NCBI GenBank assembly: GCA_011009095.1
Contig: VTPC01008288.1
Location: 124,001 to 188,000 of the forward strand
Length of the DNA stretch: 64,000 nt
Origin: Ignelater luminosus
Lineage: Eukaryota; Arthropoda; Insecta; Coleoptera; Elateridae
Direction: 5' to 3'
Position 1 is the stretch's first letter, and the number at the start of each line of letters is the position of its first letter. This document shows positions 1 through 12,085 of this stretch, in pieces. Below the pieces are notes generated by a model, which saw nothing but the letters and a program-made list of their open reading frames with translations, was not told the DNA's origin and did not search any database. A program made the translations under genes and the position numbers.

Positions 1-640
1 ATGTTCTGGGTGTAATATTTTGTTTTCGGTTGACTTTTTATTCATTTTTGATGGGTCAACATTGCATATAATATAGTATGTTCGGAAAAACAATCTCAAG
101 GAGGCCATGATTTATTTTTAAAGTGCTAAGTCGTGTCTAATTCTTAAACCACACATTACCAAAACCATTTAAATTGGACGTCAGTTGTTGCCAAGACCTA
201 CAGGGATTCAAGCGCCTCCGGACGTTGCCCTGTGATATCTACCCTGGGTCACTGGAAGACGCCATTGTCAACCAGGTCAAGGTAAACTACACGGCCACGC
301 CGAACTGTGCGTCTCCAAGCACATGTAAGGTTAATTAAGCGTAAAGCTACATCAATAGCAACAATAAATAGTAATGCTAATAACTTTCTACATATTAAGT
401 TTCTAAGATTAGGAGTTTGTTTATATTTCTCATACCTGTCTGTTGCAGTTGCAGTTGTGTATGGGTAAATGCTTGTGACAAGTAAACCGTTGTGCAGATG
501 TGGGCAATCAAAGTTCAAATCGGGCCCAGTTGAAGCTTTTAAAAACGACATATCAGGTCCACAAGACATCCACGGGTTTGGTTACCTATCTATGCCCATG
601 TGGTTAAGTTATTTATTGACTATATAAACAATTCTATAGT
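1..640. other. Unassigned stretch with a small GC-rich patch
   Basis: No gene is recognised. Bases about 195-330 are clearly more GC-rich than their surroundings. They hold a short plus-strand open frame ending around residues NQVKVNYTATPNCASPSTC, just before a GTAAGG that could be a splice donor. On the minus strand a frame at 440-570 (start MSCGPDMSFLKAS) ends near a GTATGAG donor-like site. Either could be an exon of a host or transposon gene, but I recognise neither protein, and the two readings lie on opposite strands. Confidence 0.2.
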
Positions 641-1065
641 TGCCAAATGTGTAGAAATTATAAAACATATACAGGGAAGGTGTTAGTAAATTTCACGAAA
701 TATAAGAAAAATTCACGATCATTTCTCAATATCTCAAAACTAGCTAAAGAATGTCTTACCAGACGCACGACTTTTAGTTTATATCCCATACATATAGTAC
801 CAGACGTTCATTTGCAGTTCAAGATTAATTGGGACGTCTATGGACATCCATTGGACGTCTGTTTTAGAACTTTTTCGGACGACCAACAGCGAGCGTCTTC
901 TGAACTTTCTATTTTAGCCCATACTTTGTCCGAATATTTTTGCACGTAAGTTGTACATTCACAGGATGCTCGTGTTTGGACATTACATCTAAATTACGTC
1001 CAGTAATAGACGTCCGTTAAATATTCACAGTTCTGACAAATTTACGTCATACGGACGTCCGTCAG
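170..1065. repeat. Degenerate repeats built on the palindrome GACGTC
   Basis: The hexamer GACGTC, usually as GGACGTC followed by a pyrimidine-rich tail such as TRTT, occurs near 178, 834, 852, 1009 and 1051, with related forms (GGACGACC, GGACGTTG) between. That is far more than expected in about 900 bases of AT-rich DNA. Spacing is irregular, so this looks like an old decayed satellite or a transposon interior rather than a fresh tandem array. No protein is recognised in the overlapping 100-residue open frame at 647-949. Confidence 0.4.
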
Positions 1066-1289
1066 TTGAAAATTAAATATCCAGTGGATGCCTGTGCCAA
1101 CAGTTTGATGGCTATATGCTACATAGAACACTGTTTTCGGAAGGATAAATAATGTTTGGTATCTTTAAAAGTAATCAACGAAATAAAAAAAAGAAGATCG
1201 CTAAGTTACATATATATAAATATTACAAGACCAGAAACAGCTGATACTATAGAGATAAAATTTGAACTGTCAAGTGTGATGGGGGAAGG

Positions 1290-2310
1290 GCGTTCGAATG
1301 ATCTAGACGAGATCGGCGGTCTTTGTTTTGACAGAGATGGAACTTAAACCGTTGGGTGTGGCGGGGGAAGTACATACTTTCAAAGGATTTAGACAAGCTT
1401 GATGGCGGGCGAATTCTAACCTGGGGCTACCGAAGGTGACCCATTCGAAAGCGTAGCCCGACACCTAGTGAAATTCAGGTTTATGGAGGGCGGAGCCTTA
1501 CGTTGGAGGATGTAACCCGAGTCATAGTGACATTTGGTTTTTTAACAAGATTGATGGACGGGATAAACTTTTCTCGACTTCCTCGGTAGATATATGAATA
1601 TTTTCAAGCTATAATTCTGCATGCATATCAAGAGCATCTCTCGCTTTCCTAGCCGAAGCCGTCGTCAATCATCGTACTCTGTCGTCGGCGGCGCCATCGC
1701 GCATCACGGCCGGCCATTTTTGAACTTCTAACATTCTGCGTACACAGGAAAAGTTTTAAAACCAGAAACATGGCAGTGCTGGTGTTTTGCTTCTTCTCTG
1801 AGAGGGACATGTCGCATTTTCGGAACGGATCGTCGTATCGACTTCGCCCTTTGTTTTTTCTCTTTCTTTAATAGATTTTCCGTATCTCGGAAAAGACTGG
1901 CGTGATCGAGTTCGGACTGGGGTTGATGCGAGTGCCGATGGAACGCCTTTCAGGTAATCTCGTCTTGTGTTTGTTTTGGCTTTGATCATTAGGTGTGGTG
2001 TGAGAATATTTTTCAGAAGATGTGGGCGAGACCGACCATCTTTTATTTTTGGTAGCTGTCCTGTATTTCAAGAGCTGCTAATCCTACAGAGATAAGAGTT
2101 TGATTGCTAGGTGTGGTGAGGCATTGGGTTTTAGATGATGTGGGCGAGACCGACCGCCATTTGTTTTTTTTTTTTTGGTAGATATTCTGCATCTCTGGAT
2201 CGACTGGTCCTATCGAGATGGGACTTTGATAGTTAGGTGTAGCGGAGAAATGACCTTGAAACGATCCGTGATACACCGATCGTATCTTGTTTTCTTGACA
2301 GATGTTCTTT
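1290..2310 (+). repeat. Tandem leader-like units related to the LINE-A upstream region
   Basis: Two kinds of unit repeat here. The first contains ACCGAAGGTGA, CGTAGCCCG and a GATGG(A/C)GGGCGGAGCC-like core at about 1400-1560. The second is a tandem unit of roughly 120 bp: 2041-2160 and 2161-2285 are clear copies, with partial copies before (1850-2040) and after (2286 on). Each unit has a T-run, GGTAGATATTCTG-like and TAGGTGTGG(T/C)G-like boxes, and GTGGGCGAGACCGACC at the junction. The same two unit types lie directly upstream of LINE-A at 20800-21100, so I infer a 5' untranslated/promoter array of a non-LTR retrotransposon whose body is missing here. Short frames in the array are not judged to be genes. 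Confidence 0.6.
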
Positions 2311-3283
2311 AGTTAGAGCTGGGTAGTCAGACCCTCAACAACCGATGTTATCATGTTGGAGAATCCAGCACATGTTTGCAAACAAAAGGGAACCTGATCA
2401 GTAGCAGCCAAAAGCGTCCACACCTGTGTTTATTCCAAGGCACGTAAGAGAATCGGAAGCCGAAGTTGTCGGTTGCAGTGGTAGCCAAAAATCGATGAAG
2501 GGAGGGCGTACAGGTAGTGCAGCTCTAGTTACAAAAATTAAAGTTGTGTTGCAGTCATATGAAATTTTGGAGATGCTTGGCAGACATATTTTAAAAGGTT
2601 GGCAACATCTCTTTTTCCGAAAACCTGCATATCAACTTGAGTAATAAAAAGGAGTTCTTCTTTATTTGTTTCGTCTAAGATTGGCTTAATTTTATTAAGC
2701 TTGCTTCGAAGGGTTTGACAGTTCTTTTCTTACAATTTACTGACGTCTTCTTTAGAAATGGAAGTCTTACCTCGCAGTCCAACCAGCTCGTTTACTTTTT
2801 TTCAAATCTCTTTGTGTGTCTATTAATATTGTCCCACCATACTTTAAATTGCACAAAAAGTTTACTAATTTCACTTTTTAAAACTGATATTAGACTCAGA
2901 TAAATTCTTAAATTCTAACCTATTTCCTACCAATTTGTATATTCAGCAACTGAAATCTCATCTTAAGTCTTCTCTTCCTAAAAAGGGTCAATCAAACTAT
3001 AAAGACATCGAGAAATTAACTGCAAGCGATGACCTCAGAAACGTAGGTTTCGTGACAAAAGAAGTCAACAAAATCAATTCCTAAGTTGGAACCGTACGGA
3101 ATACTAACTAAGTACAAAAGAGAAGAACTGAAGAAAGTTCTAACAGCACATGTCTGAGTAGAGACAAACACTAAGATGATAACGACGATCTCAAGGTTCT
3201 ATTTAAATTTGGCAATCTGGACAATCCTCCTCGCTTCGTGCGGGCCTCTAACGTCGGTACTCTGTTTATCTTTTGTACCAGGT
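2311..3283 (+). other. Unassigned stretch with possible coding remnant
   Basis: The stretch just after the leader-like array has no recognised gene. Around 2985-3280 two frames read protein-like (YKDIEKLTASDDLRNVGF, then DDLKVLFKFGNLDNPPRF continuing RASNVGTLFIFCT) but are broken by stops and shifts. This may be a decayed first ORF of a retroelement. I do not recognise the family, and the call rests only on amino-acid texture. Confidence 0.2.
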
Positions 3284-3552
3284 ATTCATTTAATGCTGTG
3301 GCTATTGCTTTTAAGTTGATAGTAAATTAGCTAAACGCAAGTTGGTAATGAAAGATAAATGTTAACATGCAAACTAAAAATTTATATTGAAAGTTGTTCA
3401 AATAAAACAAAATTAAGTTTTGCAATTGTTCTTCGTTGTTTTCTGTCAGTATTTGTGTTTTTCATAACCTCAACTTGACTTTGACAGATGTTATCTTGAT
3501 TATCAAGGTTAATTAATGTAGTTCATTTCTACCCATAACAGTATTACCAATT
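3284..3552 (+). repeat. Dispersed 270-bp repeat, copy 1 (empty-site copy)
   Basis: This segment aligns by eye with 43044-43493: both have ATTGCTTTTAAGTTG, GGTAATGAAAGATA, GTTAACATGCAAACTAAAAA, TTTTCATAACCTCAACTT and TAGTTCATTTCTACC in the same order. The element family is unknown and no TIRs are seen. Where the second copy carries a 168-bp inserted element flanked by TA, this copy has a single TA at 3545-3546, so it serves as the unoccupied site. Confidence 0.7.
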
Positions 3553-3625
3553 TTTGTAAGAGATCTAAGAGAAAAACACGAACGTCGTGACATCTATTGG
3601 AAATTTAAAAAACTAGTTTGGGGGA

Positions 3626-3753
3626 GGGGTGATCATCACACTGTTGCCACAGCCGTAAAACGTCAGAAACCATAATAAATGTTATAAATTCTCAGATTTG
3701 GAGATTTACAGCCAGCTCTGGCAACATTGGTTGTAGCTGATGATCACTCCGTT
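3626..3753. mobile_element. Short inverted-repeat element (MITE-like)
   Basis: The left side reads GGGGTGATCATCA then TGTTGCCA-CAGC. The right side on the opposite strand reads GGAGTGATCATCA, a small insertion, then TGTTGCCAGAGC. The two arms can pair over about 35 bases with one gap and enclose about 45 bases. No target-site duplication is clear. It is too short to code and is probably a non-autonomous DNA element. Confidence 0.45.
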
Positions 3754-5390
3754 TTCCGCCAATTATGCTAATTTTAGCTCCATCTCTTGGTTGATAATTT
3801 ACCCTATTAAATGAACATCCAGTATTTGTCACATTGACAATTTAGAAACACAGCTGGACGAAATTCAGAAATACACTGGAAAATAACTAATCTCAATAAC
3901 AAACGACGACGTCGACCAATCAGAAAAACGTAATTTTACTTGAGTACAGTAACGGACAAAAAGTTATTTTTATGTTTTAATTGACACTTCCGTGTTCGTT
4001 ATTGTTTTTTTCGCTTTTAAAAATATACCAACAGGCATAATTATTTAATCCATCACAGTGGTGTATTTATGGGTAAGGTCCCAAGACTCTGGATCCTCCA
4101 GAAGTAGTCCAAAACAAAATAATAATAACAATAGAAAAATAATAACAAATATAAAATTTTAGGTAAAATGTTTATATTCGTGTACCGATCAAGTTTGGAT
4201 AATCTAATGTATCTAAGGAAATCTATATGAAATTGTTTCTCGAACCACAGCAAAACCCTTTTTAATAGTCTCAAGAAAAAATCAATCGGATGATATTTCA
4301 AAAATCCAAACGTTGCCGTCGCGTCGTATGGAAATCTGTATAGGCCTAAAGCTCTAGAGACAAGAAAGCAACTAGAAAATCTTATCAAAAAATTCCGTTT
4401 TTTGAAGTTATTTCAAAGACGAAATTAGATGAAGTTTGTTTTTAGATCATCATTAAACATCAAAGTGCACAACCTTGTACATCTTATTATAGTTTCAGTT
4501 ACTCGAATTTGGATAACCCATTTTAGACAAATTGTAACTATTAATTGACCGTTTGGGTTGTTGAGCAACTTACCTTCTGCGTCACCAACCAATTATCTGT
4601 AATATCCACACCCAAAATTAAGTATAATATGAATAACTGCTAAAAAATATCATTTCTCTCGCATTAAACTCATTAAATAATTTTTTTCTTAAGTCAATGA
4701 GGTAATTTCCTGAGAATATGTTAATGAAATAATTAGTTTCGAGCAAAAAATTTGATTGCTTTGTTTTTAAAAGTTTTTATTACCTCAAGTTATTAAAAAA
4801 GTCCAAAAGCACTTCTCTGCATTTCAATAGATTCACCGGTAAACTATAATTTGTCGTAGGAAATTAGATCATTAGTAAGTTGATAGTTATTGAATGATGT
4901 TCATTTTGAATAGTATACTACTGATGAATAAAAATAACTGTAGTTACTACTTTTTCTGCTCATATAAGAATTGCCCAGAGTAATAAAACAAGAAAAAGAA
5001 AGCATACATTTTCTTTACAGATTTAATTCTCTTCCTACATATACATATGTTGATATAAAATAGCACTTGCTAATGATAATGAACTTGCAATTACCTATCA
5101 TGTATAATGTATAAACACACTGGAGTTGACCGATATAATTATGGCTTGCAAATTACATTTTATTGCATTTTAAATTCATTAAAATCTTTTTCTGCTAAGG
5201 AACGTACATGTAAAAGTTTTTTTCTGCGGCCTCTCTTTGTTTACGCGGATACATACTAATAATAATGCACGTGCCGCAATAAACGCTTTAATAAAACCAC
5301 CAGCAACTCCTTTCAATAGATAAACACCAACCAACATGGATGATAAGAGGAGAAGAGTATTAATTCTGAAAGACGTATCAATTCCAATAC
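3754..5390. other. No recognised feature
   Basis: AT-rich sequence on both strands. A 111-residue minus-strand open frame at 4053-4388 is rich in F, L and Y, which AT-rich filler produces by chance. No motif, TIR or RNA gene was seen. Confidence 0.4.
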
Positions 5391-5394
5391 ATTA

Positions 5395-5650
5395 TTCAGA
5401 GTAGAGTTTCGTGCTGGAGACGCGCTGCAGTCGGGCGAATGCAGCTTGGGGGTGGTTGGGTTTGGGGGTGCGCTTGCCACAAGCGGGGGCGCGAGACAGC
5501 GCGTGACGCAGTCGGGGGTGGTGGTGGTGGCGGGTGGACTAGGCTAGACTAGTATTGATCTAGGCTACCTTCACCCACTAATTTCGTTGTCGGTGCACGG
5601 GGCCAGACGGCCGGCCATCTTCACGTCTTTACTTTATAACGCAGTCTGAA
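5395..5650. other. Isolated GC-rich patch
   Basis: About 250 bases of strongly GC-rich DNA lie in AT-rich surroundings, with GGGGGTGG runs, GCAGTCGGG at two places (5418 and 5500 regions) and a GTGGTGGTGG microsatellite. The stretch ending CGGCCGGCCATCTT (about 5608-5622) resembles 1707-1722 in the leader-like array (CGGCCGGCCATTTT). GCCAT(C/T)TT matches the core known for YY1/Pho-type factors. It could be a CpG-rich promoter or a retroelement leader. No downstream gene is seen. Confidence 0.35.
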
Positions 5651-8600
5651 CGCTATGCACTATAATACCGTTACACTATTGCTAGCGAGCGATGCGGAAA
5701 TATGAAAGTTTTCAACAACAAAGGAAAGAATATCCTTGATCAAAGATGAGGTTTATGGGCTTTTTTTGTATTGTGCTAATTCATATTTTTTGTTAATTTA
5801 GAAGCTTGGAACTTCTTTTATGTACTAATTCATCAATAAAAAGGAAAGACGAAAAATAAAATCAGAAGACGGTAACCATTTTTAAATTAATTAATTAGAA
5901 AGACAAAATAGGTAATTATCCAGATATAACTTTTAATAATTCATTATTATGGATAAATCTCTTTAAGTTAAAATCTGCCAACCTCAATGGAGTTAGAGCG
6001 GCATAACCCTTTGTGATAAAACTTGAATACTATGAACGTTTGTCGATTGGCAAATTGCTTAAAAACAGTATACGTGCAAAGACAATCAGTCAACTTATCC
6101 AGAAAAAAATTAGAATGTTAATGATATTCATCGTAACTACTCAAGTAATAAAAGTAATAGTAGTTTACGTAACAAGTTAGGAAAGTGATACTTTCCTGGA
6201 ATGTTACGTGCAATAGTTTTTCTAACGGGCATTTTGAGATTAATCCCCCTGTTTGTATGATCACGGTTTTTTAGTGTTTCTCCCTAGTAGGTGGGCGTTT
6301 TGTGACTTCTATTCGCGGTCGCATGGATAGAGATTGTTATCACTAATCAGTCTTATTAGTTAACGGGTTCAAGGAGTATCTAATTGTTTCCTTGCGCTAA
6401 GCGGGAGGCAGTTTATTTAATTTTTATTCTTGAAAAGATTTACTTTGCAGCTTATTCATTATTTTTATCTTATATAAAGTTTAGTAGGTCTATGATATTT
6501 TTATTTCGACTTCTATTTAACCTAGCTTAATTGTGCTGGTGTAAATCTCTGAATATTAAATATTCTGTATTGTATCCAATTTTTGGTAAAGAGCTCTTTA
6601 ATATCGCTTGTTGCTATCTTACGTTTTCTTGTAGATACTAGAAATCTCGCTACTGCTTATGTGTTTTGCAAATTTTGTAAACTCATCTTATGTAGCCATT
6701 CTCTACTGTTGTGAGTTTTCTTATGAATCTGTAAAGCTTTATTTCGTTTAATTAAAGTTAATTGTAGGATTTATTCCTTTGTTAACATTTAAAAATTTCT
6801 TTTCTCATAAAAACCGTTTCTTCAGGGTTTGCTTACTGTAAATATCTTAGCTTCATAAGTGATTACGCCTGGGGAATTCAGATCTGAATTGCTGCTGTGC
6901 GAATTATTTTGGTAAGTCACAATTTTTGTGATTTTCATTCTGAATTGACTTGTATCTTTTACTGTTTACATTTTGCTTTTATTACAGTATGCCCTGGCTA
7001 TTTTGCTCATTATTATTACACTTGATTTCTTATGTATATTTTATGCATTGTTTGGATTGTACTGATGCTTTGATTGATTTTATTTACCTGATTGTTTTCT
7101 TACGTATTTTTTTTGTATGTAAATATGATTTACATTTTTTATTTCATTATACGTAATTAACTGGTTGTGTTGCATTTTTATTAAGTCTATAACTTCCTTA
7201 CTGCACGCTCAAGGCCACCCTCTGAGTTTATCCGACCTAATAAGACAAATAGAGACTTAGTTAAATAAGTATAAATTGTAACGCAAGGTGACATTTAACA
7301 TGTTTTTTCAAAAATCACAAATAATTAAAAAACTTGATTCAAAATTTTTTAAAGGTGTGCTATTGGTTGTAATTTAACAAAACACAACCAACAAAAGTTG
7401 AATTTTGTTATTGTTTCCTTGGATACCAAGTAAATATCGTGCACCATATTGCATTTATACTTTTTTTTTTATGTTTTATTACTAGGTATCCAACTCTACG
7501 CGATTAATAGTAAGTACATTTTAAAAAATAATATATTTCTATATTTATAATTATAAAACTAGTTCTTCGTGTTTTGTTTTCCAGGTGAACCCGAGTTTTG
7601 GTCAAGATTTAGCAAAAAACTATACATAAAGAGGGAAATAAGACCATTTTAATTAATATAAACGAAGCAAATCTAGAAGTCTTACAAAAAGATAAATTCT
7701 ACATACATGCTCACATTCCAGCTGTTCCGAATAAAGAATGGTAGACATATAACATGGAAAAGGAAGATGGAATGAAATCGATGTAAAAACAATCCGAAAT
7801 ATTATTACAAAGACTCATCCCAAGGCTTTTATAAGAAGTAAAGCAAACAAGTAATCTTTTTATTAGTATGTATGTTGGTGTCCGAGAATATCTTTTCATC
7901 AACTCAAAGTAATTTTAGTAGTTTATTACAACGGTCCCAAATTTTTCGTTTGTAGTCATTTCAACTTTTTCGATGTTATTCAGAGTTACCTCGAAAAATG
8001 TACGAAGGGAATAGTTATAAGTAAAATTTCACAAACAACCTTTATAATGATAATTTATTAATTTTTAATCATACTCTAAATATTTAACCCTGTTATAAAG
8101 TTTTGCCAGGCTGCCATCTTGTGTCGTTTGTATTAAAGCTAGACGAATCCTATTAAATTATGCCTTAGTATATTTTGGTTGATTTTTTTTTTGGAACATC
8201 ATAGTATAATCAAAAGTTTGTTTCTTAGACTTTTAGTAGTGCAGAGTTGTAATAGAAAGAAGAAGATGACTCATCATGGCCGCATTCAAGATGCCTTGCC
8301 GCATATTAACCAATAATACAACCAATAGCGCTCAATTGTTTTTGAAAGGTGATCTCGCACCTCTTACTTAGTAATGTCAATGATTTTTTTCAGGCTACCT
8401 TACCTGCTCTTTTTGCATAATCTTAGAAAATACTGTCAAAAGGACAATTTCTATAAAACCTGATAAATGAAAGCAAGTATTGGTACAGCAGATTCCTGAG
8501 CTAAGATTAAGGCTAGTTTCATAGATAATCCTCGGTTCTATTATTTCTGTTTCAATTTTCAAGATACAGTGTTGCAAGGTTTATATCCCGGAGCAGTCGG

Positions 8601-8889
8601 CAGCAAATGTCAGTTTCTGCAAAAGCAGCAATTTTAAAAGTGCCCTCTTCGCTGACGGTAGCGTCTAATCGTGGACGTAACCATGGTTTAATTTAAAATT
8701 TATTCTATCTACTATTATGTGAATTTTATGATGAATACCCCCCCCCCTTTCATCTTCTCTAGCAATCAGGAGAGTCTTAAAAAAATAAAGGATTTCAGGG
8801 TGTGTGTGTATTAAAAAAGCATTTCTCAATTTCTGAATATTCTTATTTCACCATAACCATCACCTAAAGTCAATGGTTAATATCTTGAA
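5651..8889. other. No recognised gene; AT-rich filler
   Basis: Nothing coding is recognised on either strand. Small items are a short hairpin at 7364-7394 (arms TTGGTTGT and ACAACCAA), a run of ten C at 8738-8747 and a short GT run at 8800-8809. Open frames of 60-68 residues here are low-complexity products of AT-rich sequence. Confidence 0.4.
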
Positions 8890-11035
8890 ACGCTGATGAT
8901 GCTATGGCACAATCCCAGGCAAGACTACAGGGTTTGGCACCTCGGCCCTGTGGCTCTCAAGACCGCTGGATATTGTCAGGTAGGGCTGATATAATAAAAT
9001 TTCAGATAGCATCCTTTACTTTGCGGCACTGTTTAAACCCTACTCGGTGGATTTAGATTGGAGAGTTAATAGATAATCTCCAAATACCAAGATGATAGGC
9101 CAATGGAGTGTATGATGCAAAGTTAAAACTGTCTTGCCTTTACGCCAGTGTGAGCCTTTGTTTCCCCCACGCTTGTAGGACTAATATGAGCAATAACAAT
9201 AAAAACTTTGGCTGGAGTATCGCTTCCCAAAAGTAAGAGGCACCAAGCATTCGCTCGTGCTTCCATTTCCTGACTTACACAGAGAAAAGGGTCCGGCAGC
9301 TGAAAAGGCACAACAGCAAACACCAGCCTGTGTCTTACAGCAAAACTAAAGGAGAGTTGAAGATAACAACAGGTGGATGCTACTCTCTATTTAGTTCTTA
9401 AGAACCAGATTTGTGACAGGAATCTTCAGGTGGATTGTGCAAATGAAGAAATACAAGCCTGGCTATAGGAGAGACATTCTTGAAAATGAAGTCTCTTTGG
9501 GAGGGATCGAATCTGATCACGGTGGATCTGGGACACATCAGCTAGCATCCAATCCATCAAGAGTAGACCGAGCAAGGAATACCGGACAAATTACTCACTA
9601 CAGACAGACAACAAGAATCGGACTTTACTCTTCTCTATTGACAGAAATCTTTTGTGGTCATCAAGGCTTTTTGGAGATTAGAAAGGGCGACTATCCAAAA
9701 CCTAAGGGCCGAGAAAAAAATTGAAGGCAAGGATGGTTCAGATAAATCTCCGCCATAGCAGAGCAACAACCTTTAGCAGGAACCTTGAGCTTATAGCAGG
9801 GAGGTAAATGATCTTACTGAGGTATGTGATGAACTAATCAAAATCAAATTATTAGTGATAACAGATCTATGCTATAGAAACCTGACAGCTACTACAATCT
9901 GAGGATTGAGGATTGAGGAATCTAACGACTAACGACAATAAGCAAAATCCTTCATCAAGGGACATGGCAAGGGTGGTAGTAAGATGCAGGGCAGATAGAA
10001 TGCATCTTGTCGAATGTGATATCAATGCAACACTATGAGCACCAATATGAATCAGTAAGAGGAAATAATTTAAACATAATAAACAGACCTGCCTTTGTTA
10101 TATAGAAGAGACAAGAAGTTACTGATAGTTCTTGTAATAACTATGTTGATAGCTTCATTAAAAACTGGAGAGTGCCTGATGAGGAAGCTATACAAAAATA
10201 GGTTAGTATATCGTCACTATAAAACAAGAAACTGGGAGTCTATTAAAAAAAACCTTAACCAAAATCTTCAAACGATTAATGACAAGATCAAGGACAAATT
10301 TGGAAGTTACCATAGAGCAAGTAAAGGAGACCATTTCTATAATATTAAAACCGTCCTCCAATAGAAAATGATGGTGGAATAAAAATTTCTCTAAAAACAA
10401 AAAAAAAACAGTACGCCAACTGTTTAACAAAGCATGAAACAGCAGGAACATGGAACGAGTATATAGAGACGCTGACTGCATACAACAAAGAGCAAAGCAT
10501 ATCTGGAGAAGGTACTGTGAAAAGTTTGATAGTACTCCCACGTTTTCCTTTTGCAAGTTCCAGGTGGTTACACAAAAACAATCCTTGAGGCAACAATCAA
10601 CCACTGAAGACTGGGGTGGCATAGTTACGGCAAGACCTCCAAAACAAGGCTAAATAAGCCACAAACCGATTTGAACCTTGCAAACTTCTAGATTGTGATG
10701 AGATTGTTCCAGCGATACTATAACCCTGTCAGGCAGGCTCGTTAACAATTTACAGGGCAAACCTTCTTATGGGCTACATCCCAACGAAATGGGGGCATGT
10801 TAAGGTGGTATTTATACTTAAACTAGGTGGATGTTATCTATCTAGAGGTAAATCCCGCTTCTTCAACAGTTGAAATGCTGAAAAAACTGTTAGGTATGCA
10901 CATTAGAGGTGGTGTGTTTGTTGAGAAAGAAAGAGCAATATGTGTACAGCGTCCAAATGGACATAACGCCGGGCAGCTAATAGAGTCGAAAAGCGCAGAA
11001 ATGAAAAGAAGCAGGCACTGGGGGCTATTCTAGAC
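8890..11035 (+). pseudogene. LINE-C: decayed non-LTR retrotransposon with endonuclease and RT start
   Basis: Pieces of one retrotransposon lie in order but in shifting frames. The endonuclease domain begins near 9733 (MVQINLRHSRATTFSRNL, then a stop) and continues with CDINAT, NNLNIINRPAFV and SFIKNWRVPDE-like segments to about 10190. A linker follows (KTRNWESIKKNLNQNLQ at 10230; AGTWNEYIETLTAYNKEQ near 10450; IWRRYCEKFDSTP near 10505). The reverse transcriptase start is GYIPTKWGHVKVVFILK near 10768, then EMLKKLLGMHIRGGVFVEKE near 10875. The copy ends just after ALGAILD, the expected first catalytic block (about 11010-11030). In the I/R1/LOA-type lineages the endonuclease precedes the RT in this way. 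The part 8890-9730 probably holds ORF1 remains, but I cannot identify them. Many stops and frameshifts mean it cannot make protein. Confidence 0.75.
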
Positions 11036-11449
11036 GGTCATTCAGTTAGATTGACTCAAAAAGTTTCGAGAAAACAAGAAAATTGACTAGATGTACCTGA
11101 TGTGCATTCTCGTGAAACAACCTGCTCCATAAGAATCCAGTGCTGCCATTATGTAAACTTTTGTTTTAACTTGACCTTGAAGTTGGAAGTGGCAAAGCGA
11201 CACACGTTCAAGAGACCGTCGCGTCGACGAAGGCCGCTTCTTAGTCTAGACGTTTTTTACCGTCGATACCTACGTGGCCAGATACTCACATCCATACTAT
11301 CTTTTGAGGTAAAGATCTAAGCAGAAACTGTATAGATTCTGGCTATAGATGGAAACGGTCACAATCCACTGTATTCCGAAAAATATATAAAACATCGGGA
11401 AAGATAAGCAGGTGCATAGTTAACCAATATCTTTTTTGTTTTTCTGAAC
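11036..11449. other. No recognised feature
   Basis: This short gap lies between LINE-C and the LINE-G fragment. A 72-residue plus frame (11102-11320) has an arginine-rich stretch (KRPSRRRRPLLSL) but no family I recognise. Confidence 0.3.
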
Positions 11450-12085
11450 TTAAGGACGGTTGCACAAAAGAAAACAAATCTGTTTCTGTTCACATTTAAT
11501 TTTGCAATTATACAACCAAATGATCGTGCTTTTCAAATTTAACTAATCTGATCAGCTAATTGCGAAATCAAACGTCACAACAAATTTGTTTTCTTTTGTG
11601 TAAGAAAGACCATGGAATTGCTGAAAGATCATCGACGGAATAAATTTCAGTCATGTCCAGGGACACATGCCACAGAAAACTGATGTCAAGCATGAATTGA
11701 AATTAAAGTGTAATGTGAACTGGTTACCATCCTGGTCTTGAAGTCAAGCAGTTTCCTATCTGATCTTAGGTGGCTGTAATCTGGTTTGGATACAACAACT
11801 GTTCTGTAAAAGCATAACAATGTTATCTACATACTGGCAGATGTAAATGCCAAGTCCAAGGTTGAAAAGAAAACCGATGGTAGAAACAACAAACAAAGTA
11901 ACCTTAAAAATTAACGCCGTCAAGTTGCTTCGTACTCTTCAGCCGTATGGTAGCATATACCTTTTATATAAAACACGCCACTGTCTTCAAGAAACCACAC
12001 CAAGTGCGAATTGATCATGCGTTTCAACAGTTTAGTCATGTCCCTACGAGAGGGATGGGCGCTCTCATAAGATAACCTTCAACGA
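11450..12085 (-). pseudogene. LINE-G copy 1: RT fragment with hairpin tail
   Basis: Read on the minus strand from 12085 downward, the frame gives MTKLLKRMINSHLVWFLED, matching the RT region written RMINERLVWFLE in R1/I-type elements. Another frame gives VTLFVVSTIGFLFNLGLGI then YICQYVDNIVML, corresponding to the blocks before and at the YVDD catalytic site, here YVDN. About 130 residues expected between these blocks are absent. Further along, 11612-11450 forms an inverted repeat (arms containing GCACAAAAGAAAACAAATCTG and its complement). The whole unit aligns in reverse with 46340-46985, including the deletion and the hairpin. It is a dead copy with stops and shifts. Confidence 0.6.

Noticed and set aside
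4053-4388. 111-residue minus-strand open frame
   Set aside because: F/L/Y-rich composition typical of chance frames in AT-rich DNA; no motif.
8738-8747. Poly-C run as a functional site
   Set aside because: A ten-base homopolymer in AT-rich filler; likely slippage or an assembly artefact.
10203-10622. 139-residue minus-strand open frame
   Set aside because: Antisense to the LINE-C linker region, whose plus-strand frames carry the family motifs.
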